Shown here: positions 20,585-29,553 of the stretch, one piece after another
Position numbering within the stretch: position 1 is the first letter of the stretch
How the letters are laid out: every line of letters starts with the position of its first letter
Assembly: GCA_020832135.1 (NCBI GenBank)
Contig: JAFIFG010000011.1
Coordinates: forward strand, 1-64,000
Direction: 5' to 3'
Source of the DNA: Clostridiaceae bacterium
Lineage (GTDB): Bacteria > Bacillota > Clostridia > Peptostreptococcales > Natronincolaceae
DNA: 64,000 nt
Translations under genes and position numbers: made by a program
Notes under the pieces: model-generated
Database searches by the model: none
Seen by the model: the letters and a program-made list of their open reading frames with translations, nothing else
Told to the model about the DNA's origin: nothing

Positions 20585-21253
20585 ATGATACGTAAATTAT
20601 TATTATTAACTTTAATGGTTGGATTAGTTTTTTCTGTAGTTGCTTGTACAGAAAACACAGTGGATGCAAATGATAATCAAGATGCTGTAGCTATAGTAAA
20701 TGAAGAAGAAATCAATAGATCTGAGTTTGATAGTATGTTAGAGAGAATGACAAAAATGTATACACAACAGGGAATGGATTTTGAAAGTGAAGAAGGAAAG
20801 GGTATGTTACAAGAGTTAGAGCAACATGTATTAGATAATTTAATTAATGAAAAGGTATTAATACAAGAAGCAGACAAGAAGGGGTATGGAGCAACTGAAG
20901 AGGAAATAAGCATGGAAATAGAACAAATCAAACTTCAGTTTAATAGCGAGGAAGAATTCCAACAAGCTTTAGAGGAGAGTCAACTAACTTTAGAGGAGCT
21001 ACATGAAAGTATAGCTAATGAAATAAAGATTAACCAATATATAGAAAACGAAGTAGAAATGCCAGTGGCGACAGAAGAGGAAGCAAGAGAATTATATGAA
21101 CAGTACAGTGCAATGATGGGTGAAGAAGCACCAGAATTTGAAATGATCCAGCAACAGTTAAAGGTTGAGATAGAAAATCAAAAGCTAAACCAAGAAATGA
21201 GTAATATTATACAACAGTTAGTGGAAGCTAGTGAAATAGAAATTTTAATATAA
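20585..21253 (+). CDS. SurA N-terminal domain lipoprotein
   Basis: This 222-residue exported lipoprotein has lipobox VVAC (Cys21) and a SurA_N-like helical chaperone region from about residue 35 (VAIVNEEEINRSEFDSMLERM ... LDNLINEKVLIQEADKKGY). The parvulin peptidyl-prolyl isomerase domain found in PrsA/SurA is absent, so it is probably a holdase-type chaperone at the outer face of the membrane. It is very acidic. Monocistronic, with a terminator after it. Confidence 0.8.
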   Translation: MIRKLLLLTLMVGLVFSVVACTENTVDANDNQDAVAIVNEEEINRSEFDSMLERMTKMYTQQGMDFESEEGKGMLQELEQHVLDNLINEKVLIQEADKKGYGATEEEISMEIEQIKLQFNSEEEFQQALEESQLTLEELHESIANEIKINQYIENEVEMPVATEEEARELYEQYSAMMGEEAPEFEMIQQQLKVEIENQKLNQEMSNIIQQLVEASEIEILI

Positions 21254-21268
21254 TAATGACCAAAACAA

Positions 21269-21320
21269 AAATCATGAAATCAGTATAGAATTTGTTCTGT
21301 ACTTTTCATGATTTTTTTAT
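21269..21320 (+). terminator. Rho-independent terminator
   Basis: AAATCATGAAA pairs with TTTTCATGATTT, and a T-run follows. Confidence 0.85.
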
Positions 21321-21517
21321 TGTGGAATTTATTATGAAGAATGTAGAAATTTATCAAAAATTAAAGGATTTTCTCTTTGAAACTAGAAATGATATAGGGA
21401 AGGGAATATTTAACAAAAAAATGTAAAAGATAGAAACAGCCTTAGGTAAACCGAGTGAAAGTTTAAAGTAATAAAATAAAATAGGCTATTACTGAATTTT
21501 TAAAGGAGGCGTTATAT

Positions 21518-22012
21518 ATGGAGACAAAGGAAGAAAAGGTATATAGTGTATTAGAGGAGATTGGAATTGAATATAAGAGATATACACATCCTCCGGTTGC
21601 AACTATTGCTGATATAGAAGCATTAGCAGAAAATATAGATCCAATTCACTGCAAAAACTTATTTGTTCGTAATTCTAAGGGGGATAAACATTATTTAGTT
21701 TTAGTTGAGAGCTCTAAGAAGGCTAATACAAAGGCTATAGCTAGACAGATAGGTAGTACAAGGCTAAGTTTTGCCACAGATGAAAGATTGGATAAATATC
21801 TAGGCCTAGAGCCCGGAGCTGTATCGGTGTTGGGGTTAATTAATGATAAGGATAAAGAAGTGGAGGTATTAGTTGATAAAGACTTAGCTGATTTACAGGA
21901 AATCACCTTTCATCCTAATGTAAACACCGCCAGTATAACTATTAGTTATACTGATTTTCAAAAATTCCTTAAATGGAGCGGTAATAAGATGCAATATGTT
22001 GAAATAGGATAA
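21518..22012 (+). CDS. YbaK/ProX-type aminoacyl-tRNA deacylase (PrdX-like)
   Basis: This 164-residue protein has the YbaK/aa-tRNA deacylase fold. Seen: YTHPPVATIADIE (about 21-33), CKNLFVRN, the catalytic-site lysine region VLVESSKKANTKAIARQIG (about 61-79), LGLEPGAVSVLGLIND and the C-terminal FHPNVNTASITIS. It probably hydrolyses mischarged Ala- or Cys-tRNA(Pro). The PrdX/ProX-like length is right and it acts in trans. Monocistronic. Confidence 0.88.
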   Translation: METKEEKVYSVLEEIGIEYKRYTHPPVATIADIEALAENIDPIHCKNLFVRNSKGDKHYLVLVESSKKANTKAIARQIGSTRLSFATDERLDKYLGLEPGAVSVLGLINDKDKEVEVLVDKDLADLQEITFHPNVNTASITISYTDFQKFLKWSGNKMQYVEIG

Positions 22013-22028
22013 TCATTATAAATAGATA

Positions 22029-22072
22029 GAAGTCTTGTGGAATTTCGATGAATTTCTCAAGGCTTTTTCTTA
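22029..22072 (+). terminator. Rho-independent terminator after the deacylase gene
   Basis: AAGTCTTG..GAATTTC pairs with GAATTTCTCAAGGCTT in a stem with minor mismatches, and a T-run follows. Confidence 0.7.
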
Positions 22073-22149
22073 TATAGAATAAAATACAACAATTTCCGAG
22101 GAAATATTTTAAAGGTTTTTGTCACAAAAAGGAATAGGAAAACCCTTCC

Positions 22150-22476
22150 GGATTTTTATTTTCAACATATAATGATAAAACAGGAAATAGAGCTAGGAGT
22201 CTTGATACCCAATCAGCTCTTAAAATAGCAGCAAAGTATGGAGCTACTATACAATTTGATGATAATTATCAAGCTCCCTATTTTAATTATATAGATGAAC
22301 GTGGTATCAAACCTGTAGTATGATTTGAGGATGCTAGAAGCTTTAGGTCTAAATTTAATCTAGTGAATGAATATGGGTTAAGAGGTATGAGTTATTGGGC
22401 ACTAGAGTTCAATTCACCACAAGCTTGGTTAGTGCAGGAAGCGATGTTTGATATTGTAAAATATACAGTAGATTAA
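22150..22476 (+). pseudogene. C-terminal relic of a GH18 (YaaH-like spore) glycosidase
   Basis: The frame from about 22150 reads YNDKTGNRARSLDTQSAL, then AAKYGATIQFDDNYQAPYFN, then GIKPVV-stop-FEDARS, then NEYGLRGMSYWALEF and LVQEAMFDIVK. This is the last ~105 residues of a family 18 glycosidase, like the spore-germination YaaH/YdhD hydrolases. The catalytic N-terminal part is missing. A TGA at 22321-22323 replaces the conserved Trp of the VWFEDARS motif, a one-base change from TGG. There is no start or ribosome site. It is a decayed gene. Confidence 0.82.
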
Positions 22477-22501
22477 AATGTTATCCTCCATATAATATAG
22501 G

Positions 22502-22541
22502 TAGCCCCTTGAGAACAATGAAGTTTACTCTCAAGGGGCTA
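22502..22541. terminator. Hairpin between the GH18 relic and sufU
   Basis: TAGCCCCTTGAGA pairs with TCTCAAGGGGCTA, and ATTTTTATT follows on the plus strand. On the minus strand it lies just after the sufU stop and may also end the suf transcript. Confidence 0.8.
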
Positions 22542-22544
22542 TTT

Positions 22545-22967
22545 TTATTCTAATGATTTCTTTAAGGTATGCCAAGCCAACACTGCACATTTTACTCTAG
22601 CGGGAAGATTGGAAATGTTTTGGAAGGCTAAAGCATCCTCTAAGATTTCTAATTCTTCCTCATTGGTGACTTCTCTTTTAATCATGCCTATAAAGGTATC
22701 CACAAGGTTCAATGCTTCTTGTTTTGTCTTATCTGTAATTAAATCAATCAGGATAGAAGTGGATGCTTTGGAAATAGCACAGCCTACACCTGAAAAGGCA
22801 GCATCTTTGATTATTTCACTTTCTAACTTTAATTGAAGGGTAATTTCATCACCACAACTAGGGTTATGTCCCTTGTGGGATAGGGTGGGGGCATCTATCC
22901 TTCTGTAATTATGACTATTTTGACTATGCTCTAAGATTAATTCTGAATAAATACTATTAAGATCCAT
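22545..22967 (-). CDS. sufU: SufU-type iron-sulfur scaffold/sulfur transfer protein
   Basis: This 140-residue NifU-N-like protein has the three conserved cysteines: NPSCGD (about 37), SGVGCAIS (about 63) and RVKCAVL (about 126). In Firmicutes, SufU takes persulfide sulfur from SufS through a Zn site. Last gene of sufCBDSU; it overlaps the sufS end by 11 bases. Confidence 0.93.
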   Translation of the reverse strand: MDLNSIYSELILEHSQNSHNYRRIDAPTLSHKGHNPSCGDEITLQLKLESEIIKDAAFSGVGCAISKASTSILIDLITDKTKQEALNLVDTFIGMIKREVTNEEELEILEDALAFQNISNLPARVKCAVLAWHTLKKSLE

Positions 22968-24192
22968 ATCCTAACCACCTCCTTACCTTCTTTAAACTTT
23001 CAACAAAGAAATCTATTTCTTCCTTGGTATTATAAAAACTAAAACTAGCTCTAGTGGTTGCAGGAATTTCAAGATAGCGCATCAGAGGTTGAGCACAATG
23101 GTGTCCAGCTCTTACGGCAACACCATAGGAATCAAGAATACTAGCTGTATCATGGGGATGAACATCTTTTATATTAAAAGAAATAACAGCACCTCTGTCC
23201 TTGCTATTTTTAGAGCCATACAGTACAACCTCATCTAGGTTAGTTAATTTCTCTAAAGCATAGGAGGTCAAATCAGCTTCTATAGCCTGGATTTTTTCCA
23301 TACCAATTTCATTGATATAATTTATAGCCGTCATAAGTCCTAAAGCTCCTTCAACATTTTGTGTTCCAGCTTCTAATTTGAAGGGAAGCTCTGCAAAGGA
23401 AGCATAATCCTCATAAACGTACTCAATCATATTCCCTCCAAATAAGAAGGGCTTCATTTCTTTTAATAGAGCCTCTTTGCCATAGAGGACACCGATCCCC
23501 ATGGGAGCTAGCATTTTATGTCCTGAGAAGACCATAAAATCTATACCAAGCTTTCCTACATCTATCGTCATATGGGGTACACTTTGAGCTCCATCTAATA
23601 TTACCTTTGCCCCGTATTGATGGGCATAGGTTGTGATTTTTTCTATAGGATTGATGTTACCTAATGCATTAGACATATGGGTAATACTTACAAGCTTTGT
23701 TTTTTTAGTGATTTTTGATTCAATTTCTGTATCTTTGATGCCGCCATCTTTATTTAAATATAGAAATTTTAAAGTTGCACCTTTAAGCTTTGCCACCTGC
23801 TGCCAAGGGAGAAGATTGCTGTGATGTTCTAGAATAGATACAACAATTTCATCTCCTTCCTCCACTAGGTTCATAGCATAGGAGAAGGCTAGTATATTTA
23901 GAGATTCTGTAGCATTTTTTGTAAAGATAATCTCTTTAGAGGACTTAGCATGTATAAACTTTCTAACGGTTTCTCTAGCATCCTCATAAATTTCTGTAGA
24001 CTTAATACTTAAATAATGAGCACCACGATGGGGGTTAGCATTGAATTTTTCATAATAGGTGGTTAAAGCATCTATTACCTGTTTAGGCTTATGGGTTGTA
24101 GCTGCATTATCAAAATAAATGAGGCTTTTTTCATTGATCTGCTGTGATAGGGCGGGGAAATCCTTTCGAATATCCTGCATGAAATTTTGCAT
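22957..24192 (-). CDS. sufS: Cysteine desulfurase SufS
   Basis: This 411-residue class-V aminotransferase-fold PLP enzyme mobilises sulfur from cysteine for Fe-S cluster assembly. Seen: IYFDNAATTHKP, the PLP-contacting HHSN, the Schiff-base lysine in MVFSGHKMLAPMGIG and the persulfide Cys in VAVRAGHHCAQPLM. AAAGGAGGGG precedes the ATG. Coupled with SufU immediately downstream. Confidence 0.95.
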   Translation of the reverse strand: MQNFMQDIRKDFPALSQQINEKSLIYFDNAATTHKPKQVIDALTTYYEKFNANPHRGAHYLSIKSTEIYEDARETVRKFIHAKSSKEIIFTKNATESLNILAFSYAMNLVEEGDEIVVSILEHHSNLLPWQQVAKLKGATLKFLYLNKDGGIKDTEIESKITKKTKLVSITHMSNALGNINPIEKITTYAHQYGAKVILDGAQSVPHMTIDVGKLGIDFMVFSGHKMLAPMGIGVLYGKEALLKEMKPFLFGGNMIEYVYEDYASFAELPFKLEAGTQNVEGALGLMTAINYINEIGMEKIQAIEADLTSYALEKLTNLDEVVLYGSKNSKDRGAVISFNIKDVHPHDTASILDSYGVAVRAGHHCAQPLMRYLEIPATTRASFSFYNTKEEIDFFVESLKKVRRWLGYGS

Positions 24193-24204
24193 TATACCCC
24201 TCCT

Positions 24205-25338
24205 TTAAACGTCCATTAGACGCTGATTCATTATATTTTGAATTTCTTCTCTCATACTTGAAAGCGGAATTTTATCTATAATTGGTGTAAAGTAAGATTC
24301 CACAATAAGCTTTTTAGCTTCCTTTTCACTAAAACCTCTACTCATAATATAGAACAATTGATCCTCATCAATTTTACCAGCACTTGCTGCATGTAAACCT
24401 TCTACATCATCCTCTTGGCAAAGGAGAAGAGGAATAGCTTGGGACTTTACAGTTTTATCCAACAGAATGGTATATTCTTCCTCACTGGCCTTTGATAAGG
24501 TAGAACCCTTTTTAAAATCTAGAGTGCCCTTGAAAGTTTTTTTCGCTTTACCCATTAAAGCACCGTAGGCATTAATACGACTGAGGGTCTTCTTACCTAT
24601 ATGGCTCATAATATAGTTCATATCTAAAGTTCTACTACCATTTACAAGGTAAATAGAATCTAAATTACTCTCACTAGCTTCTTCTTCTAAATTAGAAATA
24701 TAGCTGACAACACTTTTATCACTACCAACTTCAATAGAAACATAATTTGCTTTAGCATTTTCACCAATATAAGCGATGTTAGAGTCTAAATTAATAGAAG
24801 TGTCATTAAGATCTTGAAGCTTTATAAGGTTTATAGTAGCCCCATCCTTTGCATAAATTTTTGTTAAACCATTATGAAGGGCTGATGTGTTATCGATGGA
24901 AGTATAGTCTATAATTACTGTAACTTCGCTATTCTCCTCTGCAACAATAAAATTTTTATCCATAATCATAGGATTGCTCTCATCTGGTTTATAGGAAATA
25001 ATCACTGGATCTTGAATTTTGTCCTTTACATGAATAAAAGCACCCGTGTTATAAAAGGTATCTACCATTTTGACAAATGTATCCGATACACCGATATTAC
25101 CTTTATTTTTGAAATAATTCTCTGCTTCTAAATAATGAATATTTTCTGCCATGGCCTTTACATCTATGTTGCCAGAGGGGACAGCTGTAAAGCAACCTTT
25201 ATTATAGGGTAAAACCTTCTCCATAGTGAAATCATCCAACTGAAATTCATTTACCTTAAGCCATCTCCATGTAATCACTGGCAATCTATTTGTTTGTATG
25301 GTTGGTGCTTCATTGATTTCTGCCAATATATCCTTCAT
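24205..25338 (-). CDS. sufD: Fe-S assembly protein SufD
   Basis: This 377-residue protein has a beta-helix core typical of the SufB/SufD family, with the C-terminal motif HAASAGKIDEDQLFYIMSRG. It partners SufB and SufC in the SufBC2D scaffold complex. Cys is sparse, as expected for SufD. It lies 12 bases before sufS. Confidence 0.92.
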   Translation of the reverse strand: MKDILAEINEAPTIQTNRLPVITWRWLKVNEFQLDDFTMEKVLPYNKGCFTAVPSGNIDVKAMAENIHYLEAENYFKNKGNIGVSDTFVKMVDTFYNTGAFIHVKDKIQDPVIISYKPDESNPMIMDKNFIVAEENSEVTVIIDYTSIDNTSALHNGLTKIYAKDGATINLIKLQDLNDTSINLDSNIAYIGENAKANYVSIEVGSDKSVVSYISNLEEEASESNLDSIYLVNGSRTLDMNYIMSHIGKKTLSRINAYGALMGKAKKTFKGTLDFKKGSTLSKASEEEYTILLDKTVKSQAIPLLLCQEDDVEGLHAASAGKIDEDQLFYIMSRGFSEKEAKKLIVESYFTPIIDKIPLSSMREEIQNIMNQRLMDV

Positions 25339-25352
25339 TCCTTTCCCTCCTT

Positions 25353-26762
25353 TTAACCAATAGTACCTTCAAGTTCTAAATTAATAAGATTATTAAGTTC
25401 AACAGCATATTCCAGAGGGAGTTCTTTTGTAATAGGCTCTACAAACCCCCGTACTATCATGGCCTTCGCTTCTTCTTCACTAATACCTCGACTCATGAGA
25501 TAGAAAATGGCTTCTTCGCTAATTCTGCCAATTTTCGCTTCATGCCCTAAGTCAACTTCGTCATTTCTAATGTCGATAACTGGAATAGTATCAGATTTAG
25601 ATGCATTATCCAACATCAAGGATTCGCAAGTAACGGTGGACTTAGAATGATGAGCATTTTCTGCAATTTTTACCACTCCTCTATAGACGGCGACTCCTCC
25701 ACCCTTAGAAATGGATTTAGAGTTAATATTAGAAGAGGTATAGGGGGCTGCATGAATTACTTTTGTTCCAGTATCTAAGGTTTGTCCCTGTGCAGCAAAG
25801 GTAATGCCGGTAAATTCTGCCCTAGCACCTTCCCCCTTTAAAATACTCATAGGATATAGCATAGACACTTTGGAACCAAAGGATCCTGATACCCACTCGA
25901 TGGTGGCATTTTTATCGACAATAGCTCTTTTGGTATTAAGATTATACATATTTCTAGACCAATTCTCTATCGTACTATACCTTAAGGTGGCATCCTCCTT
26001 CACAAATAACTCTACACAACCCGCATGTAAGTTGATTACCGAATGCATAGGGGCTGAGCAACCTTCAATGAAGTGAAGACTGGCTCCCTTTTCCACAACA
26101 ATTAAGGTATGTTCAAACTGTCCCGCACCTGGAGCATTTAATCTAAAATAAGATTGCAGAGGAATTTCTACACGAATCCCTTGGGGAACGTAAACAAAGG
26201 AACCTCCAGACCAAACTGCTCCATGAAGAGCAGCAAATTTATGATCCTTCGGTGGAACTGCCTTCATGAAGTATTCTTTAACAATAGCTTCATATTCATG
26301 AATAGCAGTTTCCATATCGGTATAAATAACACCCTGATCAACTAATTCTTGCTTTATACTATGGTATACTACCTCTGAATCATATTGAGCGCCAACACCT
26401 GCCAAAGCTTCTCTTTCTGCTTTTGGAATTCCCAATCGGTCAAAGGTTTCTTTGATGTCTTCCGGGACATCTTTCCAACTGGTATTTAAATTAGTGTCGG
26501 GACGAATATAAGTAATGATATTTTCCATATCTACCTCAGAGATATCAGGTCCCCAAGGAGGTAGATCAAGGCTATGATAAACTTCAAGGGAATGAAGTCT
26601 AAATTCTGTCATCCATTGAGGTTCATTTTTTTCTTTAGACATTTCCTTAATTATTTCTGGAGTAAGTCCTTTCTCAGCCTTATAGCTATACCGGACTTCA
26701 TTTTTAATATCATAAATACCACGATCGATATCTTCAATATAAGTCTTTTGTTTCTTTTCCAT
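25353..26762 (-). CDS. sufB: Fe-S assembly scaffold SufB
   Basis: This 469-residue protein is the cluster-building scaffold. Seen: GAVWSGGSFVYVPQG (about 185-199), EGCSAP (about 235), YSTIENWS, and the C-terminal DLGHEAKIGRISEEAIFYLM with the His/Glu cluster-ligand region. ATG 26762 (MEKKQK) is chosen over an upstream GTG because the GTG is part of the AAGGAGGTG ribosome site. Confidence 0.95.
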   Translation of the reverse strand: MEKKQKTYIEDIDRGIYDIKNEVRYSYKAEKGLTPEIIKEMSKEKNEPQWMTEFRLHSLEVYHSLDLPPWGPDISEVDMENIITYIRPDTNLNTSWKDVPEDIKETFDRLGIPKAEREALAGVGAQYDSEVVYHSIKQELVDQGVIYTDMETAIHEYEAIVKEYFMKAVPPKDHKFAALHGAVWSGGSFVYVPQGIRVEIPLQSYFRLNAPGAGQFEHTLIVVEKGASLHFIEGCSAPMHSVINLHAGCVELFVKEDATLRYSTIENWSRNMYNLNTKRAIVDKNATIEWVSGSFGSKVSMLYPMSILKGEGARAEFTGITFAAQGQTLDTGTKVIHAAPYTSSNINSKSISKGGGVAVYRGVVKIAENAHHSKSTVTCESLMLDNASKSDTIPVIDIRNDEVDLGHEAKIGRISEEAIFYLMSRGISEEEAKAMIVRGFVEPITKELPLEYAVELNNLINLELEGTIG

Positions 26763-26763
26763 A

Positions 26764-27516
26764 TTACACACCTCCTTGATTACTTAACCACTCATAGCCT
26801 TTGCTTTCTATCTCATCCGCTAGAGATCCATCGGAGGTTTTGACGATTTTTCCGTCAAGAAGAACATGTACATAGTTAGGCTTGATATAATCCAGCAGCT
26901 TCTTATGATGGGTAATAATAAGTATGGCGTTATTTTCATTAGCCAGTGTATTTACACCTTCAGCTACTACTTTGATGGCATCTACGTCCAAGCCGGAATC
27001 AGTTTCATCAAGAACAGCAAGCTTAGGTTCTAAAACCGCCATTTGAAGAATCTCATTTTTCTTTTTTTCTCCTCCAGAAAAACCTACATTTAAGTATCTG
27101 CTGCCATAAGTTTCATCTATTTTAAGAAGTTTCATTTGTTCTCTTAAAGCTTTTTTAAAGGGTAAAAACTTTACAGGCTCGCCAGTAACGGCAGATTTGG
27201 CTGCCCTTAGAAAGTTTTCAACCGTAATACCTGCAACCTCTTCAGGGTATTGGAAGGATAAGAAAACACCTATTTTAGCCTTTTCATCGGCAGAAAAGCC
27301 GTTGATGCTTTCACCTTCAAATAATATATTACCTTCAGTAATTTCATGTTTAGGATGGCTCATTAGGACATTGGCCAAGGTAGACTTTCCGGCTCCATTA
27401 GGTCCCATAATCACATGGATCTCCCCTTGGTTTATGGAAAGGTTAATACCTTTTAAAATTTCTGTATGCTCAATGGATGATTTAAGATTTTGAATTTCTA
27501 ATAATTTTTTACTCAT
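26764..27516 (-). CDS. sufC: Fe-S assembly ATPase SufC
   Basis: This 250-residue ABC-type ATPase has Walker A GPNGAGKST, Q-loop SFQYPEEV, signature FSGGEKKKNEI and Walker B LAVLDETDSGLD. It drives conformational change of SufB/SufD. First gene of the minus-strand suf operon. No regulator gene (iscR/sufR-like) lies next to it in this window. Confidence 0.95.
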   Translation of the reverse strand: MSKKLLEIQNLKSSIEHTEILKGINLSINQGEIHVIMGPNGAGKSTLANVLMSHPKHEITEGNILFEGESINGFSADEKAKIGVFLSFQYPEEVAGITVENFLRAAKSAVTGEPVKFLPFKKALREQMKLLKIDETYGSRYLNVGFSGGEKKKNEILQMAVLEPKLAVLDETDSGLDVDAIKVVAEGVNTLANENNAILIITHHKKLLDYIKPNYVHVLLDGKIVKTSDGSLADEIESKGYEWLSNQGGV

Positions 27517-27925
27517 ATAATCTTCTCCTTTTTTAAGGTTATAGTAGCCATTGGCTACAATTTAGTGGGATAAAAGCTCCTTCTAAATCAAGTTTGATTT
27601 TATCTGATAGGGTGTTATGTTTACTTAATGAGAAAATCCATACTATATTACTCGGGATTAAAAATAAAAAAACATCTTTACACAAACATAACTACCCAAA
27701 GAAAATAGTTATCAATCAATAATATTTATCATTTAATAAGATTATGCCTTAAATCCTTAGTTTTGTAAAGTAGTAGGATAAAAAATATATATGAAAATAG
27801 AAAAGCAAAATTAACCTCTCATCCTGAGGTGCTAGGAGAATCGATGAGAAAGGTGAATTTTGCAAAATCCATATAGGATTAATAGTTAACTTGAGTTGTG
27901 TAATCAGACTATACAAGTTATAGTA
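27517..27925. other. Intergenic region upstream of suf with a large hairpin
   Basis: There is no gene here. The suf promoter should lie in the part near 27520-27750. A long hairpin at 27805-27863 occupies the other half and is listed separately. Confidence 0.5.
27805..27863. repeat. Long imperfect hairpin, possible dispersed intergenic element
   Basis: GCAAAATTAACCTCTCATC (27805-27823) pairs with the reverse complement of 27843-27863, with one mismatch and a bulge, around a ~19-base loop reading CTGAGGTGCTAGGAGAATC. The CATCCTGAG..GGAGAATC core resembles small palindromic repeats scattered in some clostridial genomes. No second copy was seen in this window. Confidence 0.5.
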
Positions 27926-28885
27926 TCAAGCGATGTTCTGCAGGCTTCTAAAGATAGACCTAACCCCTTTCCACCAATTGGGATCCTCAGCATATCTGCG
28001 GTTGATCCAAAAGAATGGATCAATATGGGGTGGTAAGTCGGACAAGCTAGTGTAGATGGTTCTAGCAGTTATTTCAGAGGTTTGCTTTAAAGAGGTACTA
28101 TAGACCTGCCAGCTACCGAAAACATTGTAGGGATTGTTTATTATAAGTGAGCTGGAGGGGTGGTCTTTAGGTACAAAAGCTTGCTCATGTCCAGCAATAG
28201 CAAATAATAATAGTGGGTTAATATTAAATTGTTTTGCAGTATGTAAAATTTCTGAGAAATGAGGTTCTTCCTTTAAGAGGGATTGTCTATCATTAAGATA
28301 CTGTTTTAAACTGGCCTCATCAATAGTACGGTAATAAAAATAAGAGGGAAAATTATTGTTAGGCTTTTGAAAGCGGTAAAGGATATGGGCTGGTAGGGAG
28401 ACTTCTTCCTCCTTTATTTTATGCTCCTCTATAAAAACATGATTCTCTACAGGTGGATTGATATGAAGTAAAAATCCTCCAAATAGCATAAGAGATAATG
28501 TCAATAATAAGATCCACTGAAGGCTTTTACTTTGGGAGGAAGTAGTATTTTCTACAGATGCTTTAGTAGGGTTGGATTCCTCTATCTCTGTAGGTGGTGA
28601 TTCTCTAATTTCCATTACATCCTCTTGAAAAATAGTGTTTGCAAGTAAATCTTCTTTCTTTTCGAACAGCACCTTTTCTACAAGGTTTTTTACTACCTTA
28701 CTTTGATGAGGATGATCATGAAGAGATAGACCCCGTTCCACCACGTAGGTAACAGAATTATATAGGATAGCCTCTCTTTTTTCTAAGGGTAAATCTCTAT
28801 ATTTTATATTTATGTAATCTCTGAAGTTAGAAATATCTCCTTGACTTATGATAATCTTTTCTTTATTCTCTGCAATGCTACTCAT
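27926..28885 (-). CDS. Membrane-anchored protein with lysozyme/glucosaminidase-like domain
   Basis: This 319-residue protein has a cytoplasmic N-terminal part (about 1-125, rich in charged residues), one membrane helix (LQWILLLTLSLMLFGGFLL, about 128-146) and an extracellular C-terminal domain (about 200-319). NINPLLLFAIAGHEQAF, INNPYNVFGSW and a following Trp-rich stretch resemble lysozyme-like/glucosaminidase folds, with the Glu of GHEQ as possible catalytic residue. Start ATG 28885 follows GGGAGGG. A role in cell wall or spore cortex remodelling is inference. Confidence 0.6.
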   Translation of the reverse strand: MSSIAENKEKIIISQGDISNFRDYINIKYRDLPLEKREAILYNSVTYVVERGLSLHDHPHQSKVVKNLVEKVLFEKKEDLLANTIFQEDVMEIRESPPTEIEESNPTKASVENTTSSQSKSLQWILLLTLSLMLFGGFLLHINPPVENHVFIEEHKIKEEEVSLPAHILYRFQKPNNNFPSYFYYRTIDEASLKQYLNDRQSLLKEEPHFSEILHTAKQFNINPLLLFAIAGHEQAFVPKDHPSSSLIINNPYNVFGSWQVYSTSLKQTSEITARTIYTSLSDLPPHIDPFFWINRRYAEDPNWWKGVRSIFRSLQNIA

Positions 28886-29258
28886 GTCTAGCCCTCCCTT
28901 CATACACTTTATCCTTGAGGTAAATTTGGCCACAACTTAATGTCATTTTATACTATTATAATATACTTTTGTTAGATGAAGAAGAGATAAAAGCAGAAGT
29001 AAAAGAAAATAATGCATCTGATACTTTAACTTGGGAAAAGCTGTAATGGTATTCTAGGATAAATAAAGTGGTGACGTTAGGTTCAATTTTGGTATTTCAT
29101 GCAGGAATATATTTACGTATAGTGAACTAATATAGGTATAGTATTTAATTAAAGAAGGTGCAGTTAAGTCAAGGTTGATTAGTAAATTGAAAGTTCTATT
29201 AAAGAGATATATACAAGAAAATAATCAAACTATGGCTACATAAGCAAGGAGGAAAAAT
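28886..29258. other. Intergenic region between divergent genes
   Basis: No complete gene is seen. A short open stretch (about 28970-29045, LLDEEEIKAEVKENNASDTL then stop) looks like the tail of a lost gene but cannot be assigned. The gatCAB promoter should lie at about 29090-29230; GCAAGGAGG serves gatC. Confidence 0.4.
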
Positions 29259-29543
29259 ATGAAACCTACTATTGAAGAAATTCATCATATTGGAAAGCTG
29301 GCAAAACTTAAATTTACACAAGAAGAAGCTAAAGCCTTTGCTAAGGATTTTAAAGAAATTTTCGAGGAATTTAAAAATGCTAGTGGAGAGAATTTTCAAG
29401 GTTTCACTAAAGCAGATATAGAAGTAAAGAAGACTCTATTAAGAGAAGATGTGGTGAAGAACTTTCAAAATAAAGAAAAATTATTTAAAAATGCAAAAGA
29501 AGTGAAGGAAAATTACATTGTGATTCTAAAGGCAATAGAATAG
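29259..29543 (+). CDS. gatC: Asp/Glu-tRNA amidotransferase subunit C
   Basis: This 94-residue GatC stabilises GatA. The family pattern IEEIHHIGKLAKLKFTQEEA (about 4-23) and the C-terminal LREDVV (about 66-71) are present. First gene of gatCAB; 10 bases separate it from gatA. Confidence 0.9.
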   Translation: MKPTIEEIHHIGKLAKLKFTQEEAKAFAKDFKEIFEEFKNASGENFQGFTKADIEVKKTLLREDVVKNFQNKEKLFKNAKEVKENYIVILKAIE

Positions 29544-29553
29544 AGGTGAGGAA

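Noticed and set aside
22321-22323. TGA in the GH18 relic as selenocysteine
   Set aside because: The family has Trp here, no hairpin of SECIS type follows, and the gene lacks its 5' half.
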